NCBI GenBank assembly: GCA_029532415.1
Contig: JAQOTA010000015.1
Location: 496,001 to 560,000 of the forward strand
Direction: 5' to 3'
Origin: Marasmius tenuissimus
Lineage: Eukaryota > Basidiomycota > Agaricomycetes > Agaricales > Marasmiaceae
DNA length: 64,000 nucleotides
Shown piece by piece: positions 46,230 to 55,790 of this stretch. The notes below the pieces were generated by a model that did no database searches, was not told the DNA's origin, and saw only the letters and a program-made list of their open reading frames with translations. Numbering within the stretch: the stretch's first letter is position 1; the number at the start of each line of letters is the position of its first letter. The translations under genes and the position numbers were made by a program.

Positions 46230-47884
46230 GGATCGTCTATAACCATGATGTAGCGTTTTTTATGACCCCATAGGCTTACCATTGCTATTGTATTCTCATG
46301 CAACCGACCTTCGAATATGCCATGCCCTCTGCCCTCCAAGTTTCGACCTTGCAATCTGATCCTGGTCGCATCGTGTCAGATGTACTTTATGATGCATCTT
46401 GGTGCTTCAGCCCGCAGGAGATTTCCAATGATCCTTGCGGCCTGCGACCGACAGGCATTATCACCGTGTGGTAGCCTGCGCGACACTCCAACCCCTGACA
46501 GCCTGTCCACTCCCCACGTTCTGGGATATAGAGTTATGTTGACGTCTGCGTGCGTACCTCGATACGTAGTCAAAGGACACCGGTACCGTCAGTCTACATG
46601 CGCTTGCACGCAGCCGTACTGGCTCTCACAAGACTTCCTTCATACCGATGGGTAGTTGAATGGGCCAGGGTATCTGATTATCCTTGAGTTTTGATGTCGA
46701 TCTGGCGGCTGGCGGCGTCAGTTCACCTCCCCAGACGCTTTAGCGGTTGAATATCGCTCTAAGTGGTGGTCTGCGGTCAAATCTTGCGCTCAAGAGGCGC
46801 CCGTACTTTTGATAGTCATGTCATCCCGCTCAAGGTGAGCGAAAGAATGCATGCACAATGTTGGAGTCCGCCTGTCAGTATGCAGCATGAGCTGCACTCC
46901 CCCTCATGTATCGATGAAGATCAATCTGCACCATTTCGCCTGGTCTGTAGGTGCGGCTCTTCGGTCTCGTGGGGAGGACATAGAGAACTCCGTTCAATGT
47001 TGTAATTGGACCCTTCCAAAACGTCTTCCTCGAAATCGCACGTACGGTGGATGTGGGGGAATTATAGATCCGATTATCACATATCAGAGATAATCAATCT
47101 TATCATTACTGCCACCGGCAAAACGTGGAAGTTGGATGGCCTTGCACTTCATTTTCGGGAACGAATCAGGTCCTCCAGCTGGGCGAGACATAACCGCGCT
47201 TCAACATATCAGTATCTGTATCAATAATCAGACTTCAGACTTGGGCCAACTGATTACAGGCAGTGGGTAAAGTGTAAAAGGCTGGTAACCGGACACCCTG
47301 TAATCTAGCGATCGGCCGCTCTTCCGTCACTGATAAGATCATCGTGACTCCCACCGCGTTCCAGTTCCGAGACAAGGCTGTGCTTAGATTACAGCCTGGC
47401 AGATCGGATCATGATATCTATCTCTCCTTCAACAGATGAGAAGGAGAGCTAAAGCAGCTATAGAGCAAACGGGATGCGCTGAGTGTATTCATGAGCGGTC
47501 TTTGAGGATCGCGAGCGGGCTCGGGTCCAGGGGCTAGGGTCGGGTAGGCCGGGTCGAGGGTCGCTTACGACACCTGATATGATTTACATCAAATCTCGGC
47601 ATCAGCCGTATCAGGTGACGTGCCCAAATAGATATGATAGTAAAATTGGCGAGTTCTGATTGGCTAGAGGTTATCTGGGTTTTATCTTCCCCCGCCCTTC
47701 AGTTATTTTGGCTGCTAACCAACCACTGGCCAGCACTCTTTTGCTCCTTGACTCTCGACCACCATCAGCACTACCGCCCGTAATCACTCAAGTGCGTTAG
47801 AAGGCTAGTTCAAACAGTATCCAGGATCTTGTTGACCTCGTTTTGTTCTCTAGATTGAAACCTATACCTTGATTCATTTCCCCA
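46230..47884. other. No gene supported; promoter region of the GATA factor at the right end
   Basis: No recognisable coding sequence is seen. Several GATA-type sites occur (for example AGATAA in 47088-47098 and GATA copies near 47630), which could bind GATA factors, but I cannot show regulation. Confidence 0.45.
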
Positions 47885-50655
47885 ATGTCACCAATCGTAA
47901 TGGAGCCTCCCCCGATACAGAACATACACAATCCCTCTCTGGCAAACCTCACACGTTTGCAACAGTTCAGCCCTACACAGCTCCCTAGTACACCTCAGCT
48001 GGAACACATCAGACAGAACGATCATTCGCTCTCTGCCTCTCCAAACACGCAGCCAAACCGCATGTCTTCGGAATTCTTCTTGGATCCTCAGTTGAGCGAC
48101 AAACCAAGCTCTGAACCTCCTGCGGACCCGAACCAGGTCTCCAAATCTTCACCTGGTCGCCAACCGTGTCAGAATTGTCATACCCTTGAAACTCCGTTAT
48201 GGAGGAGAGATCCTGACGGGAATCCACTTTGCAACGCCTGCGGTGAGTTTATCTTTCATTTCGTTTCTGCTCTTGATCGTTTTCCTCTACACGTTTTCCA
48301 TTATGGGTGCTTGTGTGCATTGCCCATGCTGTTTCGGTGCGAATCACAATCATATCACATCTCGAATGCGTGTCTTTCGTGTGTTTCGAGAGGCGGTTCC
48401 ACGTCTCTTTCGATCCTTTCCGCCTTCTTCTCTTCTACATTCCTTCAATCTTTTCCCAGCGGCTTCCTTGCTGGTATCGGAACAGCGTAGGCATCGACCC
48501 TTACTCTAGCTCTATTTTGGCTCATGTTGCCCGAAGCCCAAGGTTGTTTACTTGACTCTGCTTGCGCGCACAGTAGGTGTGCTGGCGTGCCGTTCCGTCC
48601 CACCTTTCCACGCCTTCATCGCGTTCTCTCCTTTATTAGCTATCACTCTGTTCTGCTCCATCTTCATTCTGTTCTGTTCCATCTTCATTGTCTCATCCTC
48701 TCTCCTCTTTATTCGTTCTATCTATTCAGGTCTCTATCAAAAGGCTGGTAAAGGCCGTCGTCCCGCTGCACTACAAGTGACGACCACCAATCAAAACTCT
48801 CCCAGTGACAAAATGGGCCCACGCAGAGCGTCCAAATCACCACCAGCGCAAGTCACTGGTTCTTCACCGGAAATGCCTCACAAAAAGTCGACCACGACTT
48901 CGAATACGACCCCTGCCAATGCGCCTCATATAGGCGGTGGCACCTGCCCTGGAGACGGCCGATGTGATGGCACAGGTGGGACATCAGCCTGTTCTGGCTG
49001 TCCTACATATAATAACGCTATTGTAGCGACGGCCAGAATGGAGGCTGCCCAGGCGCAAAACGAGGCTCTCCTTGCAGCCGCTGTTGCAGCCACGGGTAAT
49101 GCAGGGTCAACTGGAATCGGGGCAATCACTGGGCACACTGGGCAACAACAATCGTCATCCAAAGCGCCGAATCCAGGGGAACCTGGTACATCTGAGCACG
49201 ACGGCAGGGCGAGTCCTGACGCGAATGGTGGAGGAGCGGTCAGTTCGCGGAAACCCAGGGGAGCTGTTGGTGCACTCAACTGTGCCAATTGCGGAACGAG
49301 CACGACCCCTTTATGGCGAAGAGATGATGTCGGCAACAATATCTGTAACGCTTGCGGTGAGTGGGCCATCGGTTTTCCTTATGTCCTCGCCTATCTTTGC
49401 CCCTCCTGTGTTCCATGGGATTATCTTACCCGTGGTATTACCGTATCTTATCAGATGCGTTTTTGCGCATCTTATCGATCCCACGCTCTTATCATCCGGC
49501 CCACCACGTCCCCAGAGATTTTTTTGCTTGTAGGTCTCGAAACCTCGCATTTTTGCTGGTGTTTTCGCGTCCTGGATGCAGGGTCTTCATTCCTTCGGAC
49601 TTTATTGTCTTTTCCTGAATCATTTTCTGAACTCGTCTCTTTTCCGTCATTCAACGGAGAGGTTCGGGCTGCCCTTCGTGTTTTTGCCCTTCGTTTTTCC
49701 TGGCGTCATGTCTCAATCGTACTGGAACTTGTGCTGATACTCTTCTTTCTCTTTAGGTCTTTATTTCAAACTACACGGGACACATCGTCCCAACTCTATG
49801 AAGAAGTCCGTCATCAAACGACGCAAACGTGTACCCGCCGCTGCAGGATCTGGTGCTGCCATTCCCATGCGTATGACGGACCCCGCTGCCGCCGAGACGT
49901 TGGTTTCCCTGGGTCGTGGAGGAATGGGAGGAGCTGGAGGAGCTGGAGAAGAAGAAGACGACCTCGAATCCGATCAGCCCAGGAAGAAAAGGCAACGAAA
50001 GAGCGGGAAGCCCGGAGAAGAAGATGCAGCCATGTATGACGACAGGAGACAGTGGGAAGCCGGGAGGCAGTCGCCGACGCACCAGAGACCGTATTCGCGG
50101 AATTCGTCGTTCAACACTGGAGTTTTACCTGGCATCAACTCGATGGATATCGGTGCCTCTGGGTCAGTGATGTTCGTTCCGGCGGGGCCTGGCGTTCCGA
50201 CTGCGTATATGAGGGCAAATTCATCGGCCCCTAGTCGGACGCATTCGCCTTCTGCTGCCACGCAGGCTGGGATCATGCTGCCTCCGCCGCACGGCATGGG
50301 ACCAGGGAGTGGTAATATCTTCCCAGCCGGTGACATGTCAGCATTACTTGCCCTCGCGGGCGGTATGGTCATACCATCGCTGGCGGATATGGAAAGGCAG
50401 TATGCGGAGATGAGCGAAGAGAGGAAAAGAATGGAGGAGGTCCTGGAGAGGACCGATAGGATGATGGTGACCTTGAAGAGGGGTATCGACCAGATGCGAG
50501 TGAGGGGGTCTCCCTCACCCCAGCCTTCATCACAATCACCGACGTCAAGTGCTGCTCCACAGCAGCAGGCATCGGTGCCGCTTGCAAGACCTTCATCGAC
50601 GGAGAAGGACAAGCGCGAGAACGTATGGCCGACTGAGCCCGAGTCTCGCTCATAA
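47885..50655 (+). CDS. sre1: Two-finger GATA transcription factor of the SRE1/URBS1/SREA type (iron regulation)
   Basis: Three exons (47885-48242, 48730-49356, 49757-50655) give 627 residues. The first GATA finger, [20 protein letters not shown] with LCNACG and [14 protein letters not shown], begins near residue 97. The second, [16 protein letters not shown] with ICNACG and [11 protein letters not shown], is near residue 306. Between them is the cysteine-rich motif [12 protein letters not shown] ... CSGCPTYNN (residues 200-225) that defines iron-responsive GATA factors (SREA, URBS1, SRE1). In the family these repress siderophore and iron-uptake genes when iron is plentiful, acting in the nucleus. 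The C-terminus has a basic stretch and a predicted coiled coil ([20 protein letters not shown]), as in relatives. The start at 47885 is the first in-frame ATG; 47900 is the alternative. Confidence 0.9.
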
Positions 50656-51650
50656 TATGTATATCTATGTCTTGTGGTTCGTTTCGATTCTATTCACCTT
50701 CGCATGTTTATACTACTCTTATTCTTCTAGTCGCCTCACGCTTGTTTCCGTTCTCTGCGTTCGTTTTTATAATCTTTTCTCTTTATTCGTTGCATTCTAA
50801 CATATATCGTACTCTATTGGTTATCAGTTATGGCTCGTGTATTATTTCCCTCATATTCTCTTCGTCCCCTCCTTCCACGGTTCTTTATTTCACGCTTGGT
50901 GGATATCGTTCATGGTTCTGTCTACCTATTTCTATTCTCCCTTCAACTTATTCACATTCACGGCATTATCTTATCGTACTACTTACCTTACTTTTATTCT
51001 CCGTCTTGTGGTTTCCCCCTCATATTTTGTCTGCTCTGTCGTTGCTGTGTTGTTTATTGTACAGGTTGTGTAGAACACCACCCACTCTATAGTAATTGAT
51101 GTGGAATTTCTGAAATCAAATCTCTTCGAACTTGGGTCGTCAGTCGAGTGTATGAAAGTGACTTTGTTCAAATGAGATGAAACGAGGTTTGATGCCAGAT
51201 TTATCCGGCACTGCATTGCAACGGCACGGGGCTCGCTACCTTCCCTGAAGTCATTCAGGAATTTACTACCATTCCTCATCTTACGCTGACATCGGTGGAC
51301 GCACATGAGGCTTTCAACACGAAACACCGGGCGGATCTGGGTAGCGGAAAGAACGCCCCAGTGGGAGAAGGAAAACTGCGACTTCATCTCGACTTTACAA
51401 AGATGGGACTCAGATTTCGGGAGCCGAAGCACTGTCGAATACATATCCCGCGACTGTGAGGTGGCAAACTAAGAATGCGCCGAGTGCGGGATCTGCGAGC
51501 CTGGCTGATTGAGCAACACGGCCAACGTCGGCCATGGCTAGACTCGTAGTAACAGCCACAGTACAATCCATTCTCTCACCATGGTCAATGTATCCCGTCA
51601 GCCACATTCATAGGGTCGTCAAATGAAGGCCGACTACCACATGGATGGAC
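50656..51650. other. Intergenic, T-rich 3' flank
   Basis: This is very T/C-rich sequence after the GATA factor, with no gene. Open frames here are compositional artefacts. Confidence 0.5.
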
Positions 51651-51672
51651 TCCGAGTTGTGTATAAATACAG
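51651..51672 (+). promoter_or_regulatory. TATA-type promoter of secreted protein 1
   Basis: TCCGAGTTGTGTATAAATAC lies about 70 bp upstream of the start codon at 51733. A nearly identical block sits at the same distance before secreted protein 2 (53247-53268), so the promoter core was duplicated with the gene and is conserved. Confidence 0.6.
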
Positions 51673-51732
51673 AAGCAACGGTCCTCTACATTTCTCTCAC
51701 CAACCTCAACCTTCCAGTCTCAAGCCCGCACA

Positions 51733-52271
51733 ATGAAGTTCAATACCATTCTTGCAGCTATCGTCGCTGGCAGTGGAGTTGCTCTCGCACAATCGAGGCT
51801 CGACGGATACGGATTTTTGTCTCCTGCGGTCGACCAAGTGGTCAACGTTACCGAGAATGTGTGTCCCTCGTCTTTCCTTCGACCTCGACTGGCGACAGTC
51901 ACTGACTATCAATGTCATTGTAGCCGTTCGTCAATGTGACCTTCAACCCCCATCGGTATTTCAAGGAATCTACGCGGAGCTTGGACATCTGGCTCTTGTT
52001 CGGGGAGTGGGCTACTGACAACCAAGACACCGATACCCATCCCCACACCGCTCAAGAGCTCGTTACCGCCATGGAACCCAATATCGCTGTGACCTGGGAG
52101 AACATCAACACTCCTGCGTACTATGCGAATGTTTATGTGAAAGGCTTGCCGGTCTTTCCGCCCGAAACGATGACGATCATGGTCAGGGAAAAGTACGGCG
52201 GATTAGTGGTAAGTTACGAGTTGTTATACCCGGGAAGTATGGTCGAGCTCACAATCATCAGGCCAATATGA
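51733..52271 (+). CDS. Small secreted protein 1 (unknown family; 3' end uncertain)
   Basis: Exon 1 (51733-51858) encodes a signal peptide, MKFNTILAAIVAGSGVALA, followed by 'GFLSPAVDQVVNVTEN'. Exon 2 starts at 51924 ('PFVNVTFNPHRYFKE'). As unspliced, the frame ends at TGA 52271 (about 155 residues). The paralogue at 53326 has a second intron whose counterpart here (52201-52261, same 61-nt length) begins GA instead of GT. If it were removed, the protein would continue 'QYDPGILQSQDS' to TAG 52359. A GTAAGT at 52209 offers another donor that shifts the frame and ends at 52312. The mature protein likely forms a beta-rich secreted domain; no enzyme motif is visible. Function is unknown. Confidence 0.65.
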
Positions 52272-52509
52272 CCCAGGCATTCTACAGTCGCAAGATTCAA
52301 CTTGTGGAGTAACGGTTGTTCGGAGGTTCCTGGTTACCTTCACAGGTGACGACAGTTAGTTTCTTCATAGCGGTACTCGTTCCTGACGATGATGTGATAT
52401 ACAAAACATTATGGTCGTCATGATCAGTGTGTATGATGCAGGAGTTTTAGGCCTAGCATAGACTTTTTGTCCACTACTCGCAGTTTCTTGATACATAGGA
52501 GGTCCTAAA

Positions 52510-53069
52510 CCTGTAAAAAGGAAGCAAATCGTCAGCCAGACATTTTAGGGATTTGCCGGAACACTTTTGGGAATTCTTCGACCTACCATATAGGGTTAAT
52601 CAGAGCTGATAAACCTTATATAGTAAATGCCACCTTATCTCCCGCCGCAGGTCCAGTCGCGACGACAAACAATCCTCCGCCATTGGGCCACTTTATAGAC
52701 CTAAAGACAGCCTACAGAGCTTAGTTAATCCCAAAGTATTCTCAATAGTGCTCTGGTAAAAACTGGTCCTAATATTGATGTATTTTACAAGTAATCTGGG
52801 TCACCCAGTGCCGGGTATACAGGGCGTATCGTACCGGCCAACTTTGCGCGGTTAATGTAGATATTTTGCATCGAGTAAGCTTTCAGACATGGCTCGGCAC
52901 TCCAATTTCTGTGCTGGTTGCCCAACGAAGGGCAGGAAAGGGCCAGATATCCAGTCAGAAGATAATCTAGCTGATAATCTCACCTGATTAACCCTATATA
53001 GCAGTCTTGCGACTCACTTCCTAAAGCGGTCTAAAATGTCTGGCTGAGATTTTGCTTCCTTTTTACAGG
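52510..53069. mobile_element. Inverted-repeat element (about 560 bp) between the two secreted-protein genes
   Basis: The left arm (52510-52550, CCTGTAAAAAGGAAGCAAAT...) is the inverted copy of the right arm (53031-53069). A second matched block, TATATAGGGTTAATCAG on the reverse strand of the right side, corresponds to 52588-52602 on the left. No open frame lies inside. The bases just outside do not give a clean target duplication. It is most likely a MITE of unassigned superfamily. Confidence 0.72.
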
Positions 53070-53246
53070 CCCCTCAATACTCAGCTTGCTCGTCATTGAG
53101 CGGGCCGGTGACAGGCCTACCCGAGTGCCCACTCGCGAGATAGACCAGGTTAGGTCAGACTCGAAACGACTCTCCTCGCGACCACTCGTCGCAGGTGATG
53201 CGCCAGTTGCCACATGAAGCTGTTAACACAAAACACATGAATGTAA

Positions 53247-53268
53247 TCCGAGTTGCGTATAAGTACAG
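53247..53268 (+). promoter_or_regulatory. TATA-type promoter of secreted protein 2
   Basis: TCCGAGTTGCGTATAAGTAC matches the block before secreted protein 1, with the TATA-like element about 60-70 bp before the start codon at 53326. Confidence 0.55.
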
Positions 53269-53325
53269 TGGCAATTGGAACTCTTCCACCGACTTTCACC
53301 TCCCAGATCATCCTAACCACGTCAA

Positions 53326-53944
53326 ATGAAGTTGGCCACCGTTCTGACAGCTATCTGTTCCGTCAGTGGGGTTGCATTCGTACAATCGGCACAGGAAGGA
53401 TGCGGATTTCTTTCTCCTGTGGCCTATCAAGTGGTCAACTTGACCGGAAATGTGCGTCCCTCGTTCTGCCCGTACTCTAGATAGTAGCTGTTGAAATTTA
53501 CTATCATGTAGCCGTTTCTCAATGTAACCTTCAACCCCTACCAATATTTCAAGGTAATTCACGAAGAGTGTAGACATCTCATCTTGGCCGGGGACTGGTT
53601 CACTGACTTCGAGGACACCAATACTGATTGTCATGTTGCTCAGGAACTAGTTAGTGGTTTAACTCCCAATATCGATATTCGCTGGGGAGGAATCAGCACT
53701 CCTGCATATTATGCGAGCGTGTACGTGGGTGGCTTACTGGCTCCTGTTCCCGCAACGAGGACGGTCATGTTTAGGGAAAATTACAATGGTTATGTGGAAG
53801 GCTTCTTCCAGTTCCACCAATCGAGAAGTAGCGGGCTCACGGTTGTCAGGCCAATTCGTCTATGGTGTTCTATGGCCAGAGGATTCAAGTCACAAAGTAG
53901 CGTTCGTTCGAATTCCTATGTACACAGCAACGACAGGTCCTTGA
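53326..53944 (+). CDS. Small secreted protein 2 (paralogue of the gene at 51733)
   Basis: Exons 53326-53451, 53512-53788 and 53850-53944 join in phase to 165 residues. Exon 1 is the same length as in paralogue 1 (126 nt). It encodes a hydrophobic leader (MKLATVLTAICSVSGVAFVQ) that is a plausible signal peptide. The body aligns with paralogue 1 throughout ('CGFLSPVAYQVVNLTGN', 'PFLNVTFNPYQYFK', 'ISTPAYYASVYVGGLL'). The end 'NGQFVYGVLWPEDSSHKVAF' comes from exon 3 after a 61-nt intron. The last 29 nt overlap, tail to tail, the 3' end of the minus-strand HAUS6-like gene. Its domain is unknown. Host or environment interaction is possible for such secreted proteins, but nothing here proves it. Confidence 0.68.
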
Positions 53945-55664
53945 CTCCTTCGCGGTCGAAAGACAACGATGAGGCGAGGAGATAAGCGAAAGCACCGCTC
54001 CCATTGACCGTCAGAACATCGTCATCGTCCGAAAGATCAGCCTCTTCCTCGGCGGCCACGACTAATTCACAGAATGTACTCGTCGATCGAGATAGGCTCA
54101 CCCCCCTTGAAGGTTCCGGAACGGTGTCCGCTGCAATCGATTTATTGAGCAACGCCTCAAATTCCCGGAAAGTGGCGGGCCGTGCCTGCATCATATCACC
54201 TTCAGATGGTAGAAAGAGGGGGAGAAATTACGGGTCCTCACCTCAACGTCAAGTACACGGCGTCTTCCATCGTGCCATAGGTTCAGGCAAACCCTCCGTT
54301 CGCCGCCTGATTCGTGTCCGACAGAGGGTCTCTGTGCTCTCTTCAAAGCTTCTTTCAATGCCGAGTGCATCCTTACTTGACCACGCATTTTATGAGCTAG
54401 TAGAGGATTGACTTGCGTCGTCGATTTCTTTGACATGGGTCCAGCGTCGTGAATTGATGACTTCTGACGGAAGACGGATTCGAATATGGGCTTGTGAAGC
54501 TTGCGAAGGTGAGAAGGGTGCCGTGCAGCAGCAATAGGGAGAGGAATATTAACTGAAACTTCCCCGGTTTTATCCTGGTTTCCGCTCGTGTCAGCTCAAG
54601 TAAATGAGGGATCACTCGCACCTTCGAGGATACAACGTGCACAGTAGTATCAAATTCCACCTCACTGCCATCCAAGCCTCTGAAATTCGTCAGCTCTAGC
54701 GCGAAGTCGAGGTTCTCTGAGCCAGCCTGAGGGCCCCACTGCCGCCGCAGATCCTTAAGTTTCGCATCTCGCACAATCAAAAGCTTTTCGGTGGATAGAG
54801 AGCCGTATGCCAACTGGAGTTGTCCCTCTGCAGGCGATAATTGAGCCTGGTAACTGTGAGGAAAACTGAACCACTCGGAGCGCCATACGCACTCGATGTA
54901 TTTCTAATTGACGACCTGCATCTTGCAGTCGAGAGGCTGAGAGGCACCAAGAGTTCCGTACCGACTTTGCCGAATCAACTTCGGAAAAGTATTTCGCAGC
55001 GAGAGCGGATTCCTGGTATCTTCTGTGCTCAGAACGAGATCCGGATCGTAAACCAATTACTCACATGGAGTTTCTCGTCTGACGGAGGAATCCCTTTACC
55101 AGATCTTTCGCATAAAACGTGGGTCGAGAAAGAGACAATCAACCTCATGAATCTGGGAAGTATCAGCACAACCCAAACTGTTTCGGCAAAGGCTCATACT
55201 GACTTGTCTCCTGCACACTCCTCCAGTAACGACTTCCTCACGACGATGTCTCCCCACCATGGTTTGTCCGTGGTACCCTGGGACTTAAGAGATGTTGATG
55301 TTGACGAACTCAATCGAAGCGCGCCGTGTCGCAATTGCTCGAGGTATTTCGCGAGCGACGCTCGAAATACGGGACTATCGGTAGGCTTTGAGCAAGGGTG
55401 GGTCGGCAATATCTAGTTTGGACTCGCTATTTGGCAAAAGAGTTACTGAAGGGGTGCTTGACGCACTTTTTTCGCGCTAGCCCTGCTTCCTTCACAGCAT
55501 ACAACCAAGAAAAAATAGATGTCTTCCATCAACTTCATCCTTTCCTTGAGACCGCGGTGAGACGGATTGAAGAGGTTAATGTCATACTGGGGCTCGTTGA
55601 CGTGCGGAAATTCCAAAATATGCAGGTGTATGAGTAAGAGCAAAGGTAGTGGAAGTGAGCTCAT
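53916..55664 (-). CDS. HAUS6-like augmin complex subunit
   Basis: Seven exons (55664-55467, 55412-55204, 55152-55065, 55012-54893, 54846-54622, 54574-54242, 54185-53916) all join in phase to 480 residues. The ATG at 55664 has a strong context (CACCATG). The N-terminal half, 'LLLLIHLHILEFPHVNEPQY', 'GLKERMKLMEDIYFFL', 'VVRKSLLEECAGDKFMRLIV' and 'SFSTHVL', resembles the HAUS6 N-terminal domain. A helical segment ('RNSWCLSASRLQDAGRQLEI') and 'LRRQWGPQAGSENLDFAL' follow. Augmin recruits gamma-tubulin to existing microtubules and nucleates branches. The acidic tail has 'SDDDDVLTVNGSGAF'. It is shorter than animal HAUS6, as expected for fungal versions. The assignment rests on memory of the domain and is moderate. 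Confidence 0.6.
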
Positions 55665-55790
55665 GGTGGTCCAAGTCGAAGCGCAATCAAGCGCCCATGG
55701 ACCCCCACGCATATCCACAAGCGTGTAGGATTTGAATATTTCAACGTAAGTATCTATTGCCTCATAGGTAGGAAAATACAACGTATCTAC

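Noticed and set aside
50667..51099. Several long plus-strand frames rich in Leu, Phe and Tyr
   Set aside because: They reflect T-rich 3' flanking DNA; three overlapping frames of the same type are a composition artefact.
51733..53985. Loss of the stop codon in secreted protein 2, giving a 43-residue extension
   Set aside because: A 61-nt intron (53789-53849) gives a better C-terminus that matches sequence downstream of gene 1, so the extension is more likely unspliced read-through.
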